In this document: positions 1 through 7,520 of the stretch, one piece after another
Layout of the letters: every line of letters starts with the position of its first letter
Position numbering within the stretch: the first letter of the stretch is position 1
Origin: JBFWQM01 sp050249455
GTDB taxonomy: Bacteria; Pseudomonadota; Alphaproteobacteria; MPNO01; VGEU01
Assembly: GCA_050249455.1 (NCBI GenBank)
Contig: JBFWQM010000059.1
Span: forward strand, 1 to 24,843
Length of the DNA stretch: 24,843 nucleotides
Reading direction: 5' to 3'
Position numbers and translations under genes: made by a program
Notes under the pieces: model-generated
Database searches by the model: none
Seen by the model: only the letters and a program-made list of their open reading frames with translations
Told to the model about the DNA's origin: nothing

Positions 1-2
1 CC

Positions 3-965
3 TCGATGATCGTGGTGCCGATCGTCGCCGCGCACGGCCTGCCGATCCCCAAGACGTCGTCGCGCGCCATCACCTCGCCCGCCGGCACCGCCGACACGAT
101 GGAGGTGCTGGCGCGCGTCGACCTGACGATCGACGAGATGAAGGCGGTGGTGCGGGCGGAGAACGGCTGCCTGGTGTGGGGCGGGCACGTCAACCTGTCG
201 CCCGCCGACGACATCCTGATCGGCGTCGAGCGGCCGCTCGCCATCGACACCCGCGAGCAGATGGTCGCATCCATCCTGTCCAAGAAGATGGCGGCCGGCT
301 CCACCCACCTCGTCGTCGACATCCCGGTCGGGCCCACGGCGAAGGTGCGCGGCCACACCGACGCGCTGCGGCTGCGCAAGCTGTTCGAGCATGTCGGAGA
401 CAAGGTCGGCATCGCGATCGAGGTGATGATCACCGAGGCGGCCGAACCGGTCGGCCGCGGCATCGGGCCGCTGTTGGAGGCGCGCGACGTGATGGCGGTG
501 CTGCGCAACGAGCCGTCGGCGCCGGCCGACCTGCGCGACAAGTCGCTGCTTCTCGCGTCGCGGATCATCGAGTTCGATCCCGCCTTGCGCGGCGGCGCCG
601 GCTTGGCGCGGGCGCGCGCACTCCTCGAATCGGGCGCCGCGCTGGCCGCGATGGAGCGCATCGTCGCGGCGCAGGGGGCGAACCGGACCGTCTACGAGCT
701 GGGACAGCTGACCCGCGACGTGCCGTCGCCGAGCGACGGGGTGGTCGGCGCCATCGACTGCTACCGGCTGGCGCGCATCGCGCGGCTGGCCGGCGCGCCG
801 CTCGACAAGGGCGCCGGCATCGACCTGTTCAAGAAGGTGGGCGACCCGGTGGAGGCCGGCGAGCCGCTGTACCGCATCCATGCCTGCATGAACGCCGACT
901 TCGGCTTCGCCACCGCCTACGCCGCCGATGCCGCCGGCTACGCGATCCTGCCGCGGCTGAGCTGA
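3..965 (+). CDS. Thymidine/AMP phosphorylase-like protein, 5' end outside window
   Basis: This is the C-terminal part of a nucleoside/nucleotide phosphorylase of the type first described in archaea (putative thymidine phosphorylase or AMP phosphorylase family). Such enzymes split a nucleoside or NMP with phosphate into base and (deoxy)ribose phosphate. Visible family blocks are TMEVLARVDLT, a VWGGHVNLSPADDILIGVE stretch, SILSKKMAAGSTH and DIPVGPTAKVRG, followed by the C-terminal alpha/beta domain ending in AYAADAAGYAILPRLS. The family is usually about 500 residues long and only about 320 are present. The frame is open to the left edge, so the ATG at 6 is an internal methionine. The stop is TGA at 963-965. 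Choosing between AMP and thymidine as substrate is not possible from this fragment. The IclR gene starts 64 bases downstream. Confidence 0.85.
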   Translation, partial: SMIVVPIVAAHGLPIPKTSSRAITSPAGTADTMEVLARVDLTIDEMKAVVRAENGCLVWGGHVNLSPADDILIGVERPLAIDTREQMVASILSKKMAAGSTHLVVDIPVGPTAKVRGHTDALRLRKLFEHVGDKVGIAIEVMITEAAEPVGRGIGPLLEARDVMAVLRNEPSAPADLRDKSLLLASRIIEFDPALRGGAGLARARALLESGAALAAMERIVAAQGANRTVYELGQLTRDVPSPSDGVVGAIDCYRLARIARLAGAPLDKGAGIDLFKKVGDPVEAGEPLYRIHACMNADFGFATAYAADAAGYAILPRLS

Positions 966-1029
966 GGGGTGGAATTGCGCCAGCCGGGGCCGCGACGCAT
1001 GATGCGGCGCAATCGGCCGGCCACTGCAC

Positions 1030-1887
1030 ATGGGGATGCGACGGGTGGGTGACGACACGACGGCGGCGCGCAGCCGCGCCCAAGGGCGCCCTGCCGCACG
1101 CGAGCCGAAGGACGACCCGCGCCTCAACTCGGCCCTCGCCCGCGGGCTGGAGGTGCTGCGCGCGTTTGGACCGGGCCGGACCTACCTCGGCAACAGCGAG
1201 CTGGCGCGCGAGACCGGCATTCCCAAGGCCACCGTGTCGCGGCTGACCTATACGCTCAGCGCCTACGGCTACCTGAACTTCTCGCAGGAGGTCGGCAAGT
1301 ACTACATCTCCCCCGGCATCCTGGCGCTGGGCTACACCGTGCTGGCGCAGCACCCGGTGCATGTCGCGGCGCGCCCGCTGATGGAGCGCATGGCGATCGA
1401 GACCGGCTCCGTCGTCGGGCTCGCTGTGCGCGACGGGCTGCACATGGTGTTCCTGGAATACGCCAAGGGCGAGACCGCGGTGACGCGCGACACCTCGGTC
1501 GGCCTGCGGGTGCCGATCGGCGCCAGCGCGATGGGCTGGGCCTGCCTCGCGGGCATGAGCCGGCCGGAGCGCGAGGCCGCGCTCGACCTGCTGCGCCGCG
1601 ACGCCGGCGAGGCCGCCTGGCCGCCGCAGTCCACGCGCATCGAGGCGGCGATGGCGGAGGTATGGGCGCATGGCTTCTGCATCTCGCACGGCGACATCGA
1701 CCCGGTGGTGAACGCGGTGGCGGTGCCGCTGCTGCGCCGCGACGGCGCCGGCGAGTACGCGCTGAATTGCATGGCGCCCGCCTATGCGATGGCGCGCGAG
1801 CGCATCGCCGCCGAGATCGCCCCCCGCCTCCTGTCGCTGGCGGAGACGCTTCGCGGCGGCGTGACACGGCCCCAGGCGGCGCGATAA
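1030..1887 (+). CDS. IclR-family transcriptional regulator
   Basis: A 285-residue regulator with the two-domain IclR build. The N-terminal winged helix-turn-helix spans about residues 33-95, with recognition helix GIPKATVSRLTYTL. The effector-binding domain covers about 110-275 and includes ETGSVVGLAVRDG and a GASAMGWACLAG segment that matches the family's conserved G-x-A-x-G region. IclR proteins control catabolic operons in response to a pathway metabolite, binding palindromes near promoters. It sits directly upstream of, and codirectional with, an ABC transporter/oxidoreductase operon, with a palindrome in the gap that it may bind. No convincing ribosome binding site precedes the ATG at 1030. 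The ATG at 1036 is an alternative, and the basic N-terminal 30 residues are poorly constrained. The effector is unknown. Confidence 0.92.
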   Translation: MGMRRVGDDTTAARSRAQGRPAAREPKDDPRLNSALARGLEVLRAFGPGRTYLGNSELARETGIPKATVSRLTYTLSAYGYLNFSQEVGKYYISPGILALGYTVLAQHPVHVAARPLMERMAIETGSVVGLAVRDGLHMVFLEYAKGETAVTRDTSVGLRVPIGASAMGWACLAGMSRPEREAALDLLRRDAGEAAWPPQSTRIEAAMAEVWAHGFCISHGDIDPVVNAVAVPLLRRDGAGEYALNCMAPAYAMARERIAAEIAPRLLSLAETLRGGVTRPQAAR

Positions 1888-1916
1888 GCGCACCCGACCA
1901 ATAGCTTGCGAACGAA

Positions 1917-1931
1917 AATCGATTATCGATT
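1917..1931. promoter_or_regulatory. Palindromic operator candidate, AATCGAT-T-ATCGATT
   Basis: Two 7-base arms, AATCGAT and ATCGATT, are perfect inverted copies around a single T. The site lies in the 132-base gap between the IclR gene and the ABC binding-protein gene and touches the -35-like TTGACC at 1930-1935. Read on the other strand, its core TCGATAATCG matches the core of the PcaR (IclR family) site as I remember it, GTTCGATAATCGCAC. Binding by the neighbouring IclR protein is an inference. Confidence 0.5.
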
Positions 1932-1958
1932 GACCCTCCGCACAGCCGGTTGTTACCG
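1930..1958 (+). promoter_or_regulatory. Weak sigma70-like promoter candidate for the ABC operon
   Basis: TTGACC at 1930-1935 is followed after 17 bases by TTACCG at 1953-1958. The -35 is good and the -10 is poor. The position, about 60 bases before the start codon at 2020, and the overlap with the palindrome at 1917-1931 fit a regulated promoter. Confidence 0.3.
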
Positions 1959-2019
1959 TGACCGCAGGCGAAATGGGTGCGATCAGACGCCCGGCACCGC
2001 CAAATCAGGAGGGACTCCG

Positions 2020-3096
2020 ATGAGACAGGTCAGGTCCATGACCGCCCGCGTTGCCGCCGCGTTGTGCCTGGGCCTCCTGCTGGCGGCGGGCGCGCTGCAG
2101 CCGGCGTCGGCGCAGCAGCTTCGTCCGTTCAAGTTCGCCTCGCTCGGCGAGCGGCCGACCAGCGCCGGCGAGATCTATTTCGGCCTCGGCCTGGAGAAGG
2201 GCTGGTTCAAGGAAGCCGGCATCGACTTCCAGGTCCGCCGCATGCTGTCCAACGTCGCCTACCCCGCGATCGTTTCGGGCGAGGTCGACGGCGCGCTCTA
2301 CGGCAGCAGCGCCGCGATCGCCGCGCTGCGCGGCGCGCCGATGGTGGTCGCCTATTTCGACCAGATCAGCTCGCCGTGGAGCCTGATCGTGGACCCCAAG
2401 AAGGTCAAGACCGCGGCCGACCTGAAGGGCGTGCGCTGCGTCGCGGCCACCGGCGCCAAGACCGCCACCCACATCGCCTGGGCGGCGATGATCGACGCGG
2501 TCGGCGGCGACCCCAAGGCCTTCCAGGCGGTCGGCATCGGCCAGCCGCCGCCGTTCTGGCTGGAGGCGCTGCGCGCCGGCACGGCCGAGTGCATGCTGGG
2601 CTTCGACGCCGCATGGGCCGGCCTCGCCCAGCGCGAGGGCTTCAAGCAGATGTCCTATTTGCCCGACGTGGCGCCGATGCAGTCGAACGGCCTGACGGTC
2701 GCCAAGGCGGCGCTGGCCGACCCGGCGCGCCGCCGTCTGGTCGGCGACGTGATCGGCGTCTTCCTGCGCAGCCACGCCTACATCCGGGTCGAGGCGAACC
2801 GCGCCGAGGTCGCCGGCATCGTGCAGAAGTGGATGGGCTCGCCCAAGGGGCTGACCGAGGCCGACTTCGCCGCCGCGGTCGCCGAGATCGCCAAGCTGGC
2901 GCCGCCGAAGGGCTACATCGAGGACGAGTCGGTGCTCGACACGGTGCTGAAGGCCGCCCTCAAGTACGGCATCTACGACGCCAACGAGTTCAAGGTCGAC
3001 CCCGCCAAGGCGAGCCTGGTCGCCGCCGGCACGATCGACCAGAGCGTCGCCAAGGAGGCGGCTTCGTGGGGCGGACCGAACTTCCGCCGGCCCTGA
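2020..3096 (+). CDS. ABC transporter substrate-binding protein, NitT/TauT (NMT1-like) family
   Basis: A 358-residue periplasmic binding protein. The ATG at 2020 was chosen because AGGAGGG at 2007-2013 lies six bases upstream and because it opens a clear signal peptide: a basic start, a hydrophobic stretch LCLGLLLAAGAL at about 15-26 and an ASA cleavage site at 29-31. The open frame runs further upstream to 1906 without support. The mature part resembles the NMT1/SsuA/TauA type, with an early GEIYFGLGLEKGWFKEAGID motif, a GEVDGALYGSSAA segment and KTAADLKGVRCVA. It probably binds the transported compound for the two permeases and the ATPase that follow. The family covers nitrate, sulfonates, taurine, pyrimidine precursors and aromatic acids, so the ligand cannot be read from the sequence. 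Confidence 0.92.
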   Translation: MRQVRSMTARVAAALCLGLLLAAGALQPASAQQLRPFKFASLGERPTSAGEIYFGLGLEKGWFKEAGIDFQVRRMLSNVAYPAIVSGEVDGALYGSSAAIAALRGAPMVVAYFDQISSPWSLIVDPKKVKTAADLKGVRCVAATGAKTATHIAWAAMIDAVGGDPKAFQAVGIGQPPPFWLEALRAGTAECMLGFDAAWAGLAQREGFKQMSYLPDVAPMQSNGLTVAKAALADPARRRLVGDVIGVFLRSHAYIRVEANRAEVAGIVQKWMGSPKGLTEADFAAAVAEIAKLAPPKGYIEDESVLDTVLKAALKYGIYDANEFKVDPAKASLVAAGTIDQSVAKEAASWGGPNFRRP

Positions 3097-3118
3097 CGGC
3101 GTCGGGGAACCCGGTCCG

Positions 3119-3880
3119 GTGTCCAGCCAGGCCGCCCGCGGCCTGATCGGGTTCGCCGTCTTCCTGGCGGGCTGGGAGGCGCTGCTGCAGCTCGGCATCC
3201 TGCCGGCCCGCGTCGTCGCCTTCCCGTCCACCCTGGCGACGTGGCTGGCCGGCGCGCCGGATCTCGCCGGGTTCGGCCAGGCGATGGCGGCGAGCGCGTG
3301 GCAGCTCGCCGCCGGCCTCGGCGTCGGGGCCGTCGCCGGCATCGCGCTCGGCCTGCTGCTCGGCTGGTACCGGCGCGCCGGCGACGCGCTGGAGCCGTCG
3401 GTCGTCGCGCTCAACGCGGTGCCGCTGATCGCGGTGATCCCGCTCCTCATCATCCTGCTCGGCATCGGCGCCAAGACGCAGATCACCATCGTCGCGCTTT
3501 TCGCGTTCTTCCCGATCTACTTCGCCGTCAGCAGCGCCGCCGCCGGCATCGACGCGAGCCTGGTGCGGATGTGCCGCGCGTTCGGCGGGCGCGACCGCGA
3601 CGTCGTGCGGGGCATCCTGGTGCCGACCACCCTGCCCGCCATCCTGGCCGGGCTGCGGCTCGGCATCGGCCGCGCGCTGACCGGCCTGGTCGTGGTCGAG
3701 CTGTTCGTCGGCCAGGGCGGGCTGGGCTCGGTGATCCTCGACGCGGTGAACCGCGGCATGCCGAACCTCGCGCTGCTCGCCGTCGTGGTGCTGGGCGCCG
3801 TCAACATGGCGGCGTCCGGCGCGCTGCAGCTCCTGCAGGGCCGCCTCGAGGCGTGGCGGCCGCGCGCGGCGGCGGCGTGA
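3119..3880 (+). CDS. ABC transporter permease (NitT/TauT type), first of pair
   Basis: A 253-residue integral membrane protein with about six hydrophobic segments and the BPD_transp_1 fold of the SsuC/TauC group. The cytoplasmic EAA-like loop that contacts the ATPase is seen as MCRAFGGRDRDVVRGILVPTT around residues 142-162, followed by an invariant-type LPAILAGLRLGIGRAL. It starts with GTG at 3119, 22 bases after the binding-protein stop. No better start keeps the full first transmembrane helix. It ends four bases before the next permease, so the two are surely cotranscribed and probably form the heterodimeric channel. Confidence 0.9.
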   Translation: MSSQAARGLIGFAVFLAGWEALLQLGILPARVVAFPSTLATWLAGAPDLAGFGQAMAASAWQLAAGLGVGAVAGIALGLLLGWYRRAGDALEPSVVALNAVPLIAVIPLLIILLGIGAKTQITIVALFAFFPIYFAVSSAAAGIDASLVRMCRAFGGRDRDVVRGILVPTTLPAILAGLRLGIGRALTGLVVVELFVGQGGLGSVILDAVNRGMPNLALLAVVVLGAVNMAASGALQLLQGRLEAWRPRAAAA

Positions 3881-3884
3881 GGCG

Positions 3885-4631
3885 ATGGGCGCGCGGCTGA
3901 TCCGCTACCTGCCCTTCGCGCTGGTGCTGATCGCCTGGGAAGCGGTCGCGCACGCCGGCTTCGCCAACGCGGTGTTCTTGAGCTCTCCGTCGGCGGTGGT
4001 GCAGGCAATCGGCTACTGGTTCGGCACCGGGCGCATCCTGCCGCATCTCGGCTGGTCGCTGTCGGAGATCGCCGTCGGCCTCGGCATCTCCGTCGTCGTC
4101 GGCGTGCCGCTCGGCCTGCTGGTCGGGTGGTACCGCTGGTTCGCCGACGGCGCCAACCCGACCCTCTACTTCCTCGACGCCATCCCCGTGGTCGGCATCG
4201 CGCCGGCGGTGCCGCTGGTCGTCGGGCTGGGGCCGTGGACGGCGATCGTCCTGGTCTTCTTCCTGACCATCCTGCCGACCATCCTGAGCGTTGCGGCCGG
4301 CGTGCGCACGGTGCCGCCCGACTTGCTGCGGATGGGGCGGCACTTCGGCGCCGACACGCGCCAGCTCTTCCGCACCGTCGTGCTGCCCGCGGTCGGGCCG
4401 TATTTGTTCGGCGCGATGCGCGGCAACATCGGACGCGCCATCGCCGGCATCCTGGTCGGCGAGTGGCTGGGCTCCAACGTCGGGCTCGGCTCGATGATGT
4501 TCGAGGCGACCGGCGTGTTCGAGATCAAGAGCGTGTACGTGGGCGCCGTGACCGTGGTTGTCATCTCGCTCGCTCTGTCGGCGGCGCTGACGGCGGCGGA
4601 GCGGCGGACCGCGATCTGGCGCGCGAGCTGA
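3885..4631 (+). CDS. ABC transporter permease (NitT/TauT type), second of pair
   Basis: A 248-residue permease homologous to the one before it. About six membrane segments are present, with the EAA-like loop LLRMGRHFGADTRQLFRTVV at about 147-166 and the following LPAVGPYLFGAMRGNIGRA stretch. GTGAGGCG directly ahead of the ATG at 3885 combines the stop of the upstream gene with a ribosome-binding region. Two different permease genes in tandem, rather than one forming a homodimer, is less usual for the SsuC/TauC group but occurs in pyrimidine-precursor and thiamine-type importers. The next gene starts 11 bases after its stop. Confidence 0.9.
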   Translation: MGARLIRYLPFALVLIAWEAVAHAGFANAVFLSSPSAVVQAIGYWFGTGRILPHLGWSLSEIAVGLGISVVVGVPLGLLVGWYRWFADGANPTLYFLDAIPVVGIAPAVPLVVGLGPWTAIVLVFFLTILPTILSVAAGVRTVPPDLLRMGRHFGADTRQLFRTVVLPAVGPYLFGAMRGNIGRAIAGILVGEWLGSNVGLGSMMFEATGVFEIKSVYVGAVTVVVISLALSAALTAAERRTAIWRAS

Positions 4632-4642
4632 AGGACGGAACC

Positions 4643-5593
4643 ATGATCTTCGACATGTTCGTCATCCCGGAGCAGGACCCGCGCAACGCGGTGGAGACCG
4701 CGCGCTACCTCGACGCCAACGGATACGGCGCGGCATGGATCGGCGATTCGCCGCCGATCTCGTGGGGCGACGTCTACGCGACCCTGGCGCTGTGCAGCCA
4801 GGCGACCTCGCGCGTGCGGCTGCGCACCGGCGTCACCAACCCGCTGACCCGACAGGCGACGGTGACGGCGAACGCCATCATCACGATCGCGAAGCTGTCC
4901 GGCGGCCGCGCCGACCTCGGCATCGGGACCGGCGACAGCGCGCTTCGTGCGCTGGGGCTGAAGCCGTCGACGCTCGCCGGGCTGGCGGCGTACGTGGAGG
5001 AGGTGCGCGGCATCTGCCGCGCCCGCGACATCCGCGTGCCGGTCTATGTCGCGGCCAGCGGGCCGAAGGCGCTGACCCTGGCCGGGCGCATCGCCGACGG
5101 CGCGATCGTCAGCGTCGGCACCCACCCCAGCCTGGTGCGCCGCGCGCTGGAGCGCATCGCGCTGGGCGCGGCGGAAGCCGGCCGCACGCTCGCCGACATC
5201 GACGTCGCCTTCATGGCCGGGCTCTCCATCGCCGATTCGTGGGAGGAGGCCAAGCGCGAGGCCGGGCCGCTGGCCGCGCGGCGGGCGAAGGACGCCCACT
5301 ATTACCCCGACTTCTTCTTCCCGCCCGACCTGGAGCACCTGCGCGGCGAGGCGGAATCGATCGCCACCCACTACGACTACCGCCAGCACCTCGACGCCGA
5401 CGCGAGCCACGCCCGCTTCGTGACCGACCGCATCGTCGATGCCTACACGCTGGCCGGCACCGAGGCGGACTGCGTCCGCAAGATCGGCGACATGCGCGCC
5501 GCGGGCGCGAGCCACCTGGTGATGTTCCCGTCCGGCCACGACCGGCTTGGCGCGATGCGGCGGTTCACCGACACGGTGATGAGCAGGCTCTAG
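4643..5593 (+). CDS. LLM-class (luciferase-like) flavin-dependent oxidoreductase
   Basis: A 316-residue protein of the bacterial-luciferase/F420 methylene-tetrahydromethanopterin reductase superfamily, a TIM barrel that uses FMNH2 or F420. Visible motifs include YLDANGYGAAWIGDSPP near the N-terminus, RLRTGVTNPLTRQATVTAN, LSGGRADLGIGTGDSAL with the flavin-binding glycines, VYVAASGPKALTLAGRIADG and a C-terminal AAGASHLVMFPSG. The start is the ATG at 4643 behind AAGGACGGA. The frame continues upstream inside the permease without support. It lies within the transporter operon, so it probably acts on the imported compound. A two-component monooxygenase would need a flavin reductase, which is not in this window. 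An F420 enzyme is the alternative. Confidence 0.9.
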   Translation: MIFDMFVIPEQDPRNAVETARYLDANGYGAAWIGDSPPISWGDVYATLALCSQATSRVRLRTGVTNPLTRQATVTANAIITIAKLSGGRADLGIGTGDSALRALGLKPSTLAGLAAYVEEVRGICRARDIRVPVYVAASGPKALTLAGRIADGAIVSVGTHPSLVRRALERIALGAAEAGRTLADIDVAFMAGLSIADSWEEAKREAGPLAARRAKDAHYYPDFFFPPDLEHLRGEAESIATHYDYRQHLDADASHARFVTDRIVDAYTLAGTEADCVRKIGDMRAAGASHLVMFPSGHDRLGAMRRFTDTVMSRL

Positions 5594-5610
5594 CGAAGGG
5601 AGAAGACGTC

Positions 5611-5919
5611 ATGGCGGTCGTGCTGTTCACGGTCAAGGCGACGATACCGAAGGACCAGGATGCGGCGTTCAACCGCTGGTACAACGAGGAGCATTGCCCG
5701 CACCTCTTGCGCTACCGCGGCGCGGTCAGCGCCAAGCGCTACCGGGCGATCATGGGTGAGGACAAGTACCAGTACATGGCGGTCTACGAGTTCCAGGACC
5801 GCGCGACGTTCGACGAGTTCATGAAGTCGGACCACCTGGCGGAGCTGCGCCGCGACTACGACGCGGTCTATTCGGTCAGCCAGCGCCACGCCGCGGCGTA
5901 CGAGCAGATTTGGCCCTGA
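5611..5919 (+). CDS. Small dimeric alpha/beta-barrel protein (EthD/DUF4286-like)
   Basis: A 102-residue protein. AAGGGAGAAG at 5596-5605 places the start at the ATG at 5611. The sequence has the ferredoxin-like barrel pattern: a first strand VVLFTVKATIP, then a WYNEEHCPHLLRY segment, then KYQYMAVYEFQD, then the helix FDEFMKSDHLAEL. WYNEEH-x-PHLL is characteristic of a group of small proteins next to catabolic oxygenases and aldolases. Some act as decarboxylases or isomerases, and others only aid breakdown, as EthD does. It is 17 bases after the flavin oxidoreductase and two bases before the ATPase start, so it is embedded in the operon. Its exact function is unknown. Confidence 0.82.
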   Translation: MAVVLFTVKATIPKDQDAAFNRWYNEEHCPHLLRYRGAVSAKRYRAIMGEDKYQYMAVYEFQDRATFDEFMKSDHLAELRRDYDAVYSVSQRHAAAYEQIWP

Positions 5920-5921
5920 GT

Positions 5922-6713
5922 ATGGCGGCAACCGCCAAGCTGAGCGTCGAGGGGCTGGGGGTCAGCTTCGGCAACGCGCGCACCGGCGAGACGCTGTCGG
6001 TGATCGACGACATCAGCTTCGCGGTGCGCGAGCGCGAGTTCGTCGCCATCGTCGGGCCCAGCGGCTGCGGCAAGACCACCCTGCTGCACTGCCTGGCCGG
6101 CCTGCACGCCGCGACCCGCGGACGCATCCTGTGCAACGGCGCGGCAATCGCGCCGGGCGGCCATGCGCTGGCGATGGTGTTCCAGTCCCCCACCCTGCTG
6201 CCGTGGCGCACGGTGGCCGACAACATCGCCTACGGCCTGATGCTGCAGAAGCGCTACGACGACGGCGCGCGCGGGCGGGTCGCGGCGCTGGTCGACCTGG
6301 TCGGCCTCGGCGGCTTCGCGCGGCATTTTCCGCACGAGCTGTCGGGCGGCATGCAGCAGCGCGTCAACCTCGCCCGCGCGCTGGCGGTGGAGCCCGAGAT
6401 CCTGCTGATGGACGAGCCGTTCGCCGCGCTCGATGCGCAGACCCGCGAGAGCATGCAGTCCGAGTTGCTGCGCATCTGGGACACCGACCGCAAGACGGTG
6501 GTGTTCATCACCCACCAGATCGACGAGGCGGTGTACCTCGCCGACCGCGTGGTCGTGCTGCAGGCGCGGCCGTCGCGGGTGCGCGCCGACGTCGCCATCG
6601 CGCTCGACCGCCCGCGCGACCCGCGCATCAAGCGCTCGCCCGCGTTCAACGACTACGTGGACCGGATCTCCGACCTGGTGATGAGCAGCGGCGCAACGGA
6701 CCGGCAGCCATGA
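5922..6713 (+). CDS. ABC transporter ATPase (NitT/TauT type)
   Basis: A 263-residue cytoplasmic ATPase that should power the two permeases encoded at 3119-4631. It has Walker A GPSGCGKT (45-52), Q-loop glutamine 88 in VFQSPTLLPW, signature LSGGMQQR (140-147), Walker B ILLMDEP (160-166) and H-loop histidine 198 in FITHQ. The ATG at 5922, two bases after the preceding stop, is preferred to a TTG at 5910 that would overlap that gene. The order is unusual: the ATPase is separated from its permeases by the two enzyme-like genes. The last bases form ATGA with the following regulator, so translation is probably coupled. Confidence 0.94.
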   Translation: MAATAKLSVEGLGVSFGNARTGETLSVIDDISFAVREREFVAIVGPSGCGKTTLLHCLAGLHAATRGRILCNGAAIAPGGHALAMVFQSPTLLPWRTVADNIAYGLMLQKRYDDGARGRVAALVDLVGLGGFARHFPHELSGGMQQRVNLARALAVEPEILLMDEPFAALDAQTRESMQSELLRIWDTDRKTVVFITHQIDEAVYLADRVVVLQARPSRVRADVAIALDRPRDPRIKRSPAFNDYVDRISDLVMSSGATDRQP

Positions 6714-7420
6714 GGCCGCGCCGGACGCTCGCCGCCAGCGCCCGCGTCGGCGCTTTCCGCAGCCTGACCCGTGCGGCTTTCGAGGCGATGCGCGCCGACA
6801 TCCTGACCTGCCGGCTCGAGCCGGGGGCCAGGCTGCCGGTCGCCGCGCTGGCGGACAAGTACGGCGTCAGCCTGAGCGCGGTGCGCGAGGGCCTGTCGCG
6901 GCTGGCCGCCGAAGGGTGGGTGGAGGCGGCGGACCAGCGCGGCTTCCGGGTCAGCGCCGTTTCGGTGGAGGACCTGCGCGACCTGACTCAGACCCGCATC
7001 GAGATCGACGCGCTCGCGCTGCGCCGGTCGATCGAGCGCGGCGACGACGCCTGGCTGGCGCGGGTGCGCGACGCCCATGCCCGCATGGTGCGCGAGTACC
7101 GGCCGCAGCCCGGCCGGATCCGATCGCATTCGGCGCTGTGGCGCAGCGCGCACGGCGAGTTCCACCACGCGCTGGTGTCCGCCTGCGGCAGCCCGCGGCT
7201 GCTGCGCTACCACAAGAGCCTCTACGAGCAGGCCGGCCGCTACCGCATCGTCTCCGCCGCCGTCGACAGCGGCGCCCGCGACGTCGAGGCCGAGCACGCC
7301 GCGCTGGTCGCGTCGGCCGCCGCGCGCGACGCCGAAGCCGCGGTGACGCTGCTGCGCAACCACCTGGCCGCGACCGCCGGCATCCTGCTGACCGCCATCC
7401 CGGCCGCGGGGGACGGCTGA
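6710..7420 (+). CDS. GntR-family regulator with FCD ligand domain
   Basis: A 236-residue repressor-type protein. The winged HTH is at about residues 18-82, with recognition region YGVSLSAVREGLSRLAAEGW. The all-helical FCD domain follows at about 87-225 and holds the usual metal/ligand histidines as FH (152), EH (196) and NH (218). FCD regulators of the FadR group sense organic acids and related metabolites. The ATG at 6710 overlaps the TGA of the ATPase gene (ATGA), so regulator and transporter are coexpressed, which suggests autoregulation. A much longer open frame upstream of 6710 lies inside the ATPase gene and is rejected. A strong palindrome just downstream at 7451-7477 is one possible target. 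Confidence 0.92.
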   Translation: MRPRRTLAASARVGAFRSLTRAAFEAMRADILTCRLEPGARLPVAALADKYGVSLSAVREGLSRLAAEGWVEAADQRGFRVSAVSVEDLRDLTQTRIEIDALALRRSIERGDDAWLARVRDAHARMVREYRPQPGRIRSHSALWRSAHGEFHHALVSACGSPRLLRYHKSLYEQAGRYRIVSAAVDSGARDVEAEHAALVASAAARDAEAAVTLLRNHLAATAGILLTAIPAAGDG

Positions 7421-7450
7421 GGCGGTCCGCCGCAAGTTGACCCCCCATGC

Positions 7451-7477
7451 GAATTATGGAACAGTGTCCCATAATTC
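7451..7477. promoter_or_regulatory. 27-base near-perfect palindrome upstream of the Rieske gene
   Basis: The outer arms GAATTATGG (7451-7459) and CCATAATTC (7469-7477) are perfect inverted copies. The inside, AACAGTGTC, is also symmetric except at one base pair flanking the arms and the centre base, giving ACA and TGT inner half-sites. CATAAT at 7470-7475 could serve as a -10 for the Rieske gene, whose start is 44 bases further on. No well-spaced -35 is seen. A dimeric regulator such as the adjacent GntR protein or the IclR protein could bind here. Confidence 0.65.
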
Positions 7478-7520
7478 GATGTGATCGCGACCCGGCCCGG
7501 CCGGCCGAGGGGAGGACGTG

